Source: an uncultured Nioella sp.
GTDB taxonomy: Bacteria > Pseudomonadota > Alphaproteobacteria > Rhodobacterales > Rhodobacteraceae
DNA length: 64,000 nt
Direction: 5' to 3'
Assembly: GCA_947498125.1 (NCBI GenBank)
Contig: CANMJH010000002.1
Span: 62,001-126,000 of the forward strand
A model generated the notes under the pieces. That model was not told where the DNA came from and did not search any database. It saw only the letters and a program-made list of their open reading frames with translations. Below, in pieces: positions 9,313-15,934 of this stretch (positions are counted from its first letter, which is position 1; each line of letters starts with the position of its first letter). The translations under genes and the position numbers were made by a program.

Positions 9313-9608
9313 CAGACAGGCATCCTGAGGATTTCTTGGTAGGCTTCCACGACCTTGTCGCGCACGGTTACGGCGGTTTCGACCGCAAGTTCCGTTTGGG
9401 CAAGAGCCGTGACAAGGGCATGAGGATCAGCTCCGGTGGTCATCGCCGCGTGCGACATCCGCTCTCCATTTTGGACAGTTTCGGTAAAATTTCGGATAGC
9501 TTCGGAAAAAACATTCCCTTCGTTTACGTTTTGTTCTTGATTTGGCTGGGCGGCGGTCTGCCTTGCCTGCCCATACCCCTGCGCTGCGAGTGACGTTCTG
9601 ATATCCAT
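9312..9608 (-). CDS. fliE: Flagellar MS-ring/rod junction protein FliE
   Basis: FliE joins the MS ring to the rod and starts rod export. The open frame runs further upstream, but the start at 9608 is preferred because it has GGAGG about 9 bases upstream, clears flgC, and gives 98 residues, the normal FliE size. The C-terminal half matches the family: the MTTGADPHALVTALAQTELAVET and VRDKVVEAYQEILRMPV stretches. Its stop overlaps the fliQ start. Confidence 0.93.
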   Translation of the reverse strand: MDIRTSLAAQGYGQARQTAAQPNQEQNVNEGNVFSEAIRNFTETVQNGERMSHAAMTTGADPHALVTALAQTELAVETAVTVRDKVVEAYQEILRMPV

Positions 9609-9621
9609 TTCCAGGCCCTCC

Positions 9622-10014
9622 TTAGCGGCGCAATAGATCGTTAAGAGAAGATGACATCGTTCGAACTTGTTCAAAGATCCGCATATTCGCCTCATAGCTC
9701 CGCTGTGCTTGGCGGGCGTCGGCAATCTCAACCACCATGTCGACATTCGAGCCGTCGTAATGACCGGTTTCATCCGCCAAAGGATGCGATGGGTCGTATA
9801 TTATGGGCAGCATCGTCTGGTCCAAACGCACTGGGCCAGTTGTGACTGTGCCCGGAGTCGCATTAAAAGCGCGATCGGGTTGAAAACTGGTCATTTTGCG
9901 CCGGAAACCGGGCGTGTCGGCGTTCGCGATATTCTCTGAAATGTGGCTGAGGCGAGTGGTCTGCGTGCGCATGCCGCTTGCTGCAATAGAAAGCGCGTTG
10001 GAAAAGTCACTCAT
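9622..10014 (-). CDS. flgC: Flagellar proximal rod protein FlgC
   Basis: FlgC is a proximal rod protein. The 130-residue product has the shared rod N-terminus (ALSIAASGMRTQTTRLSHISENIANADTPGFRRK) and the FlgC C-terminal helix (NVDMVVEIADARQAQRSYEANMRIFEQVRTM). The length is normal. It follows flgB by 12 bases and precedes fliE by 13, within the basal-body operon. Confidence 0.96.
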   Translation of the reverse strand: MSDFSNALSIAASGMRTQTTRLSHISENIANADTPGFRRKMTSFQPDRAFNATPGTVTTGPVRLDQTMLPIIYDPSHPLADETGHYDGSNVDMVVEIADARQAQRSYEANMRIFEQVRTMSSSLNDLLRR

Positions 10015-10026
10015 CGGTCATGCCTC

Positions 10027-10368
10027 CTATCGTCCCAAACTTGTCCGCATCACGGTCATCGCCGAGCGATAGACCATAAGCGCACGGTTATGGTCGCGTT
10101 GGGCATCCACCGAGCGCACCATCTCTTGTTCAAGGGAAACTGTATTACCGTTTGGCGCCTCGATACCGCCGGCATCAATACTGCGCATCGACATTGCATT
10201 GGCATCCCCACCAGCGGCGCGGAACACTTCGTCAAACGGAACAATATCACGGGCACGGTAACCCGGCGTATCTGCGTTCGCGATATTCTGTGCGACCTGT
10301 GCCTGACGCGCCGCAGCATGGCGTGCGCGGGCATCGGCGAGGCCGAAAATGTCTAGGTTTTGAAACAT
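10027..10368 (-). CDS. flgB: Flagellar proximal rod protein FlgB
   Basis: FlgB is the most proximal rod subunit and the first gene of the nine-gene basal-body operon that runs to fliL. The 113-residue protein has the rod N-terminal motif (RHAAARQAQVAQNIANADTPGYRARDIVPF) and the C-terminal SLEQEMVRSVDAQRDHNRALMVYRSAMTVM helix. It is slightly short for the family. It is transcribed away from fliI, so the 95-base gap between the two starts should hold promoters for both. Confidence 0.94.
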   Translation of the reverse strand: MFQNLDIFGLADARARHAAARQAQVAQNIANADTPGYRARDIVPFDEVFRAAGGDANAMSMRSIDAGGIEAPNGNTVSLEQEMVRSVDAQRDHNRALMVYRSAMTVMRTSLGR

Positions 10369-10463
10369 CGGGGTTTCTCCCTCGATTTGGCTACACCAAG
10401 GCTTAACCCTGATTCCTTTAGAAACGGTAAGTGACCGTGATCAAGGCTTTGGAGGGCCCGGCA

Positions 10464-11786
10464 ATGTCGAATTTCTTCGATCCGCTACTGGCAGAAATCG
10501 GGCAACTAAATGCTGTGCATGCAATGGGCCGGGTTGTGGCTTTGGAAGCTAGTTCGCTCTGGGTTGAAGGCCTGAATAGAATTGCGGCCTTGGGCGACGC
10601 CGTCGAAATTGAAGATGGCGGCATGTCTGAAATCGTCAGGATCGAAGACAACCGGTGCCAATTATTGCCCGAAGACCCAATCGAAGGGGTGCGCCTTGGC
10701 CAACCCGTCCGCCACCATGGGCGCCGAACAATTTCACCAGGCATGCATTGGATTGGCCGCGTCATTGATCCTGATGGCTGCGCTTTGGATGGGCGGCCTC
10801 TGTTTCCTGGGCCAACCCCAATTGGGTTGCAAAACCGCCCCCCAATGGCAACGACGCGCCGGGGCTTGGGGCAGCGGTTGCCGACAGGATACGCATTATT
10901 CGATACTATTTTGCCATTGGCACGCGGGCAAAGAATTGGATTGTTTGCGGGGTCTGGTGTTGGGAAATCCACGCTCCTGTCAGGGCTCGCGCGTGGCGTG
11001 GCCGCCGATGTGATTGTCATAGGGCTAATCGGCGAACGTGGTCGCGAAGTACGCGATTTTGTTGAGGAAACGTTAGGGCCCGAAGGGATGGCCCGATCCG
11101 TTGTGATTGCTGCGACGTCGGACCGATCTGCCCTTGTCCGCCAAAGGGCGGCATGGACCATGATGAGCGTGGCCGAATATTTCCGCGATCAGGGGGCGCA
11201 TGTTCTTTTGCTTACGGACTCGATTACTCGTTTTGCGCAGGCGCAGCGTGAAGTTGCCGTCGCCTCGGGTGAAGCTGCGAACCTGTCGGGCTACCCAGCC
11301 TCTATGGCCAATGCGATTATGTCGCTTTGTGAACGCGCTGGTCCTGGCGCGCCCGGGCAAGGGGATATCACTGGCGTTTTCTCGGTCCTTGTTGCCGGCT
11401 CGGACATGGAAGAGCCTGTGGCCGATACGCTGCGCGGCGTCCTCGATGGTCATGTCGTATTAAGTCGCGACATCGCAGAACGCGGGCGGTTCCCCGCAAT
11501 TGACGTGTTACGATCTGTGTCGCGCTGTCTTCCGCGCGCAGCCAACGCCGAAGAAAACCGCTTGATCGCAACAACTCGCCGTCACTTGGGCGCCTATGAC
11601 CGGGCCGAGTTGATGTTACAGGCCGGGCTATACGCGCAAGGCTCTGACCCTTCGGTCGATGCTGCAATTGAATTTTGGCCTGCGATCGACGGGTTTCTTT
11701 CCGAATCCAGCGCCAACCCCGAGGCGGCGTTCCACCGACTTGCCGAAATTCTTTCTCCTGATGAAAATGCCATCGAAGACCCATGA
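10464..11786 (+). CDS. fliI: Flagellum-specific ATPase FliI
   Basis: FliI is the hexameric ATPase that powers chaperone release at the flagellar export gate. The 440-residue product has an F1-beta-like core with Walker A at residues 163-170 (GSGVGKST, Lys168), Walker B (HVLLLTDSITRFAQ) and the PGAPGQGDITGVFSVLVAGSDMEEPVADTLRG region. The start at 10464 is chosen over the GTG at 10431 because GGAGG sits 8 bases upstream and the N-terminus then has family length. It converges on the DUF1217 gene with a 5-base gap. Confidence 0.97.
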   Translation: MSNFFDPLLAEIGQLNAVHAMGRVVALEASSLWVEGLNRIAALGDAVEIEDGGMSEIVRIEDNRCQLLPEDPIEGVRLGQPVRHHGRRTISPGMHWIGRVIDPDGCALDGRPLFPGPTPIGLQNRPPMATTRRGLGQRLPTGYALFDTILPLARGQRIGLFAGSGVGKSTLLSGLARGVAADVIVIGLIGERGREVRDFVEETLGPEGMARSVVIAATSDRSALVRQRAAWTMMSVAEYFRDQGAHVLLLTDSITRFAQAQREVAVASGEAANLSGYPASMANAIMSLCERAGPGAPGQGDITGVFSVLVAGSDMEEPVADTLRGVLDGHVVLSRDIAERGRFPAIDVLRSVSRCLPRAANAEENRLIATTRRHLGAYDRAELMLQAGLYAQGSDPSVDAAIEFWPAIDGFLSESSANPEAAFHRLAEILSPDENAIEDP

Positions 11787-11791
11787 GAGCC

Positions 11792-12586
11792 TTAGATGGC
11801 TTGCAACAATGTCAGCGCAATTGAGGCTGAGGATGTATTAACTGAAAACTGGTTGATCTCTGATCGGGTCAAATAAAGGCGAATAAGGTCTTCGACTTTG
11901 TCGGGATCAGTAAATTGCGAGACCTCACTTGACCCGAAAACAGTCTCGGCGCGCTCTTCAAAAATCTCCAGCTGCTTCTCTAGGTCGAGTGCTCCAATTT
12001 CACTTGGCAACCCCATCGCCACCTCAAACATTTCGCGCAGCGGCGCGTCCCCCATGACTTGATACCACAACGTCGCATTTGAAACGTCCTGCCCGGCGAG
12101 GCCGGGCAGTTCGGCGGTCGTGTTCAGCGAAAGCCGCATGTCGCCGTTCACCTCACCTACTGCGATCTCGAAGGACTCAGCTTTAAAATTTTCTAGGAGG
12201 CTGTCTGCGAAGCCGGGCAAGCGGTTCAAAGGTGGAAGGTCCGTACCAAATCCAAACGCATCGGAAAGCGCGTAATAGCTTTTGTCGGCGAGTCTGTTCG
12301 CAAATGCACCGTCATCGGTGACACCCTCCGCAAGGACCTTCTCCATGAACGCTTTGTTTGGCAAATCGTCCTGCAGCCCAAACGCCGTCAGCGCGACCTT
12401 CAACAGCGTGTAATCCTGCACCAATTCTTCGGCGCTTGTGATTGACCCAATGTTTTCGCGAAAATAGTCCATTTCGCGTTCGATCACTGGAGTGGCGGCC
12501 AAGGTGGCAGTTTGCGCGCCGATCGTTTCATTAAGCAACCGCCAACCAGCATATCCTGAAAGAGGGATGACAGGCGTAAAGGTCAA
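11792..12586 (-). CDS. DUF1217 flagellar-cluster protein
   Basis: This 264-residue, mostly helical protein matches the DUF1217 family as I know it, which recurs in flagellar clusters of Rhizobiales and Rhodobacterales. Two similar helical segments (about residues 45-110 and 165-235, each with a YxLLKVAL/ALDLEKQLEIFEE-like helix) suggest an internally repeated fold. Its molecular role is unknown; secretion through the flagellar apparatus is possible since no Sec signal is present. The start overlaps the flbT stop (ATGA), placing it at the end of flagellin-flaF-flbT-DUF1217. Confidence 0.85.
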   Translation of the reverse strand: MTFTPVIPLSGYAGWRLLNETIGAQTATLAATPVIEREMDYFRENIGSITSAEELVQDYTLLKVALTAFGLQDDLPNKAFMEKVLAEGVTDDGAFANRLADKSYYALSDAFGFGTDLPPLNRLPGFADSLLENFKAESFEIAVGEVNGDMRLSLNTTAELPGLAGQDVSNATLWYQVMGDAPLREMFEVAMGLPSEIGALDLEKQLEIFEERAETVFGSSEVSQFTDPDKVEDLIRLYLTRSEINQFSVNTSSASIALTLLQAI

Positions 12587-12987
12587 TTCTGCCTCGCTGC
12601 CATCAATCTTTCCTCGCGCGGCAAGAGCGCCCTTAGCGCCTTGAGCGCCTGATAGATATTGCCGCTCACGATCTGTTCTGTCGCAATGGCCATTTGCCCT
12701 CGGCTATCTGGATCCGTGAAAACTTGGCTTAGCTGTTCGACCCCGCGCAGAAGCTGAATTTTGGCCTCGTCTTCTTGCGCATCGCCCGATAAAACCAACT
12801 GTGCGATATAACAGACCCGCCGAACAGGCGTCGTGACTTCTTCGGGATGGATCGCATCTCGTAGCCGCAAAATATTGGCGTTAGGTGTCATGATCGACAG
12901 ACGCGACCGCCGGTCACCGTTTTCAATGACCGCGCCATTTATAAGCACGCGTTCCTTAGGGCTAAGTTTTAGGACAAGACCGCTCAT
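12583..12987 (-). CDS. flbT: Flagellin post-transcriptional regulator FlbT
   Basis: FlbT in Caulobacter couples flagellin synthesis to hook completion by binding the flagellin mRNA 5' leader. This 134-residue product carries the family features: the N-terminal GLVLKLSPKERVLINGAVIENGDRR, the central VTTPVRRVCYIAQLVLSGD, and a C-terminal YQALKALRALLPREE helix. It is coupled to flaF (4-base overlap) and to the DUF1217 gene. A possible RNA target, two hairpins in the flagellin leader, lies 2 kb upstream. Confidence 0.95.
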   Translation of the reverse strand: MSGLVLKLSPKERVLINGAVIENGDRRSRLSIMTPNANILRLRDAIHPEEVTTPVRRVCYIAQLVLSGDAQEDEAKIQLLRGVEQLSQVFTDPDSRGQMAIATEQIVSGNIYQALKALRALLPREERLMAARQN

Positions 12988-13376
12988 GCTGCCTGCACCT
13001 CCCCACGCAATCCGCGCATTACCGCGGTGTTGATATCGACAAGGGGGGCAAAGGATTGCTTCCCAGACAGTGCCTCGCGGCTGTGTTTCAGAGTAAATTC
13101 TGCCAGGTAAAAAATCTGCGCCCTCAACGCTTGTGGCAATGCGTTGTCGGCATCAGCCACATGGGCGGCCATCATTGTCCAAAGACGACGATTTTCATGC
13201 AAGGCCGCAGCCTTTTGCGGCATGCTTGCGCCAGGTCGATCGGCTTGCGACAGCTTTGCTGTCACATGTTCGAAGGCTGCATATTCGGTCCCGCGCTCAG
13301 TTTTTACGGCGGATTGGACCGGGGAATAGGCCGTTTTGGCCAAATAGGAAGACGTCACGTCGATATTCCTTTTCAA
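12984..13376 (-). CDS. flaF: Flagellin synthesis regulator FlaF
   Basis: FlaF is needed for flagellin translation or secretion in alphaproteobacteria and acts opposite to FlbT. The 130-residue helical protein shows the family stretches YAAFEHVTAKLSQ, KAAALHENRRLWTMMAAHVAD and LPQALRAQIFYLAEFTLKHS. It follows the flagellin gene by 66 bases, which contain a strong hairpin, and its stop overlaps flbT. Order flagellin-flaF-flbT is the usual alphaproteobacterial arrangement. Confidence 0.95.
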   Translation of the reverse strand: MKRNIDVTSSYLAKTAYSPVQSAVKTERGTEYAAFEHVTAKLSQADRPGASMPQKAAALHENRRLWTMMAAHVADADNALPQALRAQIFYLAEFTLKHSREALSGKQSFAPLVDINTAVMRGLRGEVQAA

Positions 13377-13406
13377 GGATCAGGTCATATTTGACGGGTC
13401 AGGAAT

Positions 13407-13433
13407 GGGCCGGCGCGTTTCCCGCGCCAGCCC
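13407..13433 (-). terminator. GC-rich hairpin between flagellin and flaF
   Basis: An 11-bp stem (one G-U pair) with a 5-base loop starts 10 bases after the flagellin stop. Arms are 13407-13417 and 13423-13433. No U tract follows in the direction of transcription, so it is more likely a 3' stabiliser or partial terminator than a complete stop. This could let the cell make far more flagellin than FlaF/FlbT from one promoter. Confidence 0.55.
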
Positions 13434-13442
13434 GGATCTGAC

Positions 13443-14978
13443 TTACCGGAAGAGAGAGAGAATATTTTGCGGCGCTTGGTTCGCAATCGACAGCGATTGC
13501 GTCGCAAGCTGCTGCTGAACCTGAAGCGCTTGCAGCTTGGCCGAAGCCTCCTCCATATCCGCGTCAACCAATGTCCCGATGCCGGCTTTCAGCGAGTCAA
13601 CGAGGGAGTCGATAAAGCTCTCTTGTGTTTCGATTCGACCCTGGGCTGAACCGAAGGACGCAGCCGAATCGATCGAGTTCTGGATCAGTGTTTCGACATT
13701 ATCCAGCGCAGAATCTGCGCCTGCATCCGTCGTCACATCGATATTATCGAGACCAAAGAGGCCGCCAGATGCCGTACCGCCGGCCTGACCCGCATCCGTC
13801 AACGTCATGCTAGTACCGGCAGTTGCGTCAGTGCCGTCATAATCGACAAGGACCGTCCACCCATCCGTGGAATTCCCTGCGACCTGAGTGGTCACACCCG
13901 TTTCACCGCCGACATCGATAGCCGTTTTAAGGCCACGGGCAACGTCCTCCATCGACTCGCCCTTTCCAGCGATATAGTCGTAATCGTTGCCGTTGACGCT
14001 GATCCGATAGCTATCGCCTTCGTTCACTGTAGCGCTGGTAGACAAGGCCACTTCTTCGGCGCGATAGGTCAAGGTCGTGCTATCCGATCCCGTAGCTGCG
14101 ACGCCTGAATCGCCTGTGCCAGCATTGGCGAAGGCAATCGTGTCCGTCCCGCCCGAATCCCACGCCAGATCGAATTCATCGAAGGAGTTAGTATTCGAAA
14201 TCGTCAGAACACCCGAACCATTGGAGGACGCGGTAATGCCCGTCAGGCCAAGGGCGTTGATTTGACCCTCAGCGTTATCAATCATCGTTGCAGCATCGGT
14301 ATCAAAGGCAACGGTAATGGTTGAGCCGTTAATGGACAGTTCCAGAGAATCTGCCCCCGATGTATTTGCATAGGTCAACGCGGTGGAGTTCGCCGCGCCA
14401 GTACTATCAATCGACGCAGCGCCGGCGGTGATGTTCGCCGCAAGCGATGTGCCACTTCCATAGACACCTGCCGTTGTCGTAAGATCCTGGCGTTCAACGG
14501 TAATATTGCTTGCTGAAACAGACCCATTAGAGGCCCGGTCGAGAGAAGACAGGACATCTACGTCCTCGGTCCCTTGCACCAGGCTAAGCCCGTTAAACTG
14601 CGCGGCGTTCACAACCGATGTGATTTGATCCCTGAGCGCGTCAATGTCGGTTTGGATTTTGTCGCGGTCGACATTTTCTTCTTGAGCGGCGACAATCTTG
14701 CCTTTGATATCCGTCAATAGATCCGTGACAGTTTCGGCTGCGTTCCGTGCGACGGCCACAGTAGATTCCCCCAGAGACAGGCTCTCTGAAATGCCTTGAA
14801 AGCCTTTCACATCCGACTCCATCACCTTGGAAATTGCCCAAACCGCAGAGTTATCTTTGGCCGTTTCGACCGTTTTGCCGGTAGAAATTTCCGATTGAGT
14901 CTTGTTGAGGCTAGCGTTGACGTTCTTCAACGTCTGTAGCGCGACCATCGCGCTGGTATTGGTCAGAATACTGGACAT
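13443..14978 (-). CDS. fliC: Flagellin
   Basis: Filament subunit. The D0/D1 termini are clear: the N-terminus SSILTNTSAMVALQTLKNVN and the C-terminus QQQLATQSLSIANQAPQNIL. The middle (about residues 175-410) is a Thr/Ser/Gly/Asp-rich variable region, including a segment resembling a flagellin hook-IN motif near residues 200-265. At 511 residues it is long for a roseobacter flagellin. The start at 14978 is used because GGAAGG lies about 8 bases upstream and it matches the family N-terminus; 14996 is an upstream in-frame alternative. It is followed by flaF and flbT and preceded by a structured 5' leader. Confidence 0.96.
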   Translation of the reverse strand: MSSILTNTSAMVALQTLKNVNASLNKTQSEISTGKTVETAKDNSAVWAISKVMESDVKGFQGISESLSLGESTVAVARNAAETVTDLLTDIKGKIVAAQEENVDRDKIQTDIDALRDQITSVVNAAQFNGLSLVQGTEDVDVLSSLDRASNGSVSASNITVERQDLTTTAGVYGSGTSLAANITAGAASIDSTGAANSTALTYANTSGADSLELSINGSTITVAFDTDAATMIDNAEGQINALGLTGITASSNGSGVLTISNTNSFDEFDLAWDSGGTDTIAFANAGTGDSGVAATGSDSTTLTYRAEEVALSTSATVNEGDSYRISVNGNDYDYIAGKGESMEDVARGLKTAIDVGGETGVTTQVAGNSTDGWTVLVDYDGTDATAGTSMTLTDAGQAGGTASGGLFGLDNIDVTTDAGADSALDNVETLIQNSIDSAASFGSAQGRIETQESFIDSLVDSLKAGIGTLVDADMEEASAKLQALQVQQQLATQSLSIANQAPQNILSLFR

Positions 14979-15025
14979 AGTTTGCCCTTCCATCATAAAA
15001 GCGGCGCAAGTTCCGCGCCTGTCCA

Positions 15026-15045
15026 GAACCTGCCGTAGCAGGTTC
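15026..15045 (-). promoter_or_regulatory. UACG-tetraloop hairpin in the flagellin leader
   Basis: On the flagellin mRNA strand this is a perfect 8-bp stem closing a UACG loop through C-G, that is the very stable cUNCGg tetraloop class. It begins about 47 bases before the flagellin start codon. A second dyad (ACGTCA-3-TGACGT) at 15053-15067 lies just upstream in the same leader. Given that FlbT acts on the flagellin leader in Caulobacter and flbT is two genes away, this is a candidate FlbT/FlaF target or stability element. The function is inferred. Confidence 0.6.
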
Positions 15046-15069
15046 GCCTAAGACGTCATTCTGACGTTA

Positions 15070-15162
15070 GCGCCAACCGCTTTCGGCAAGGCGCGCCACC
15101 CGTCAAGGTGCCCGAGAACTTTGGCGTCAAAGCGCTAACAAGCTCCTAAGCGCCAAACGCTT
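15070..15162. repeat. Pair of 13-base near-identical direct repeats upstream of flagellin
   Basis: GCGCCAACCGCTT (15070-15082) and GCGCCAAACGCTT (15150-15162) differ at one base and are exactly 80 bases apart. The first overlaps the -10 side of the candidate flagellin promoter. The second also forms a 6-bp inverted repeat (15147-15163). They may be binding sites for a flagellar regulator. Confidence 0.5.
15080..15106 (-). promoter_or_regulatory. Possible sigma-28 (FliA) promoter of flagellin
   Basis: On the minus strand TTGA, 15 bases, then GCCGAAAG resembles the FliA pattern TAAA-N15-GCCGATAA. Transcription would begin near 15073, giving a leader of about 95 bases that holds both hairpins. 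The match is imperfect and fliA itself is not in the window. Confidence 0.35.
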
Positions 15163-15193
15163 AATGCTCTGAATTTTAAGTGAATTTGGTTTG

Positions 15194-15541
15194 TTAACTA
15201 CGGTGTTCGAACCGTGGATCGCGGCGTCCAATTCGGTCGGTGCTGCCTTGCGCCGTATAACTAGAAAAGCCCGACTTTGTATTATGACGCTCTTGGATAT
15301 CACGCATTCCGCGAAGGGCGGCTTGTATCAATCGGCCATGGTGCCCGGCCTTTGCCTTTAGCCCTTCCAGCCGAGAAAGAGAGCCTGCATCTAAACGTGT
15401 GACCTGCAGCGTCGATAACGCTTTTTCAAGCGCAATATAGTGCTGCGATATCTTATCAAATTTTCCCGATCTCAAGTCCACGTCCAGCCGCTCCACCGCG
15501 GTCGAGACCAAAGCAAGAGGATCTTGTCTTGCCCAGCTCAT
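15194..15541 (-). CDS. Small helical protein, FlgN-like candidate
   Basis: This 115-residue protein is mainly helical (about residues 10-90) with a polar, Arg-rich tail. Size and helical pattern (LVSTAVERLDVDLRSGKFDKISQHYIALEKALSTL) resemble the FlgN-type chaperone for hook-associated proteins, but identity cannot be proved by eye. It overlaps the FlgJ-like gene by 4 bases, and is transcribed toward the flagellin promoter region, ending about 90 bases before it. Confidence 0.7.
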   Translation of the reverse strand: MSWARQDPLALVSTAVERLDVDLRSGKFDKISQHYIALEKALSTLQVTRLDAGSLSRLEGLKAKAGHHGRLIQAALRGMRDIQERHNTKSGFSSYTAQGSTDRIGRRDPRFEHRS

Positions 15542-15825
15542 TGGCTGCCGCCTTCACGCCGAACGAGCGATTCGAACAACGCTTCTGCCAGCCCAATGCC
15601 ACCACGCCCGGCCATTGCGGAGGCCTGTTCATTTCTCAAGAATGACGAAAATTGCTCTTCCCCATGCCCGCCCCCAAAACTACTGCGTGCGTCACCTGCC
15701 CCGGCATGACGTAACATCTCAGCTAAAAAGCTTGCCTCTAAATCTTCGGCCACCTCACGCAGTTCATTCTGCCTCTCAGGGCTTAACGGCGCATTGTGCA
15801 ACGCAGAAACTGTCAGGTCAGTCAT
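15538..15825 (-). CDS. FlgJ-like rod-binding protein (no muramidase domain)
   Basis: The 95-residue product matches the N-terminal rod-binding domain of FlgJ: LEASFLAEMLRHAG, then FGGGHGEEQFSSFLRNEQASAMAGRGGIGLAEALFESL. The peptidoglycan hydrolase half found in enteric FlgJ is absent, as is common in alphaproteobacteria, so a separate lytic enzyme should open the cell wall for the rod. It is coupled to the downstream FlgN-like ORF (4-base overlap) and divergent from fliK. Confidence 0.85.
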   Translation of the reverse strand: MTDLTVSALHNAPLSPERQNELREVAEDLEASFLAEMLRHAGAGDARSSFGGGHGEEQFSSFLRNEQASAMAGRGGIGLAEALFESLVRREGGSQ

Positions 15826-15934
15826 CTCAAATTCTCCGCAATTTCCCGAACCATGCGCCGTTAGCCGTAAAGAATTAGTAAGCTATCTCGGAAAAACTGC
15901 CTACGTCGCTGGAAGAAATCTGGGCAGTAAACAT

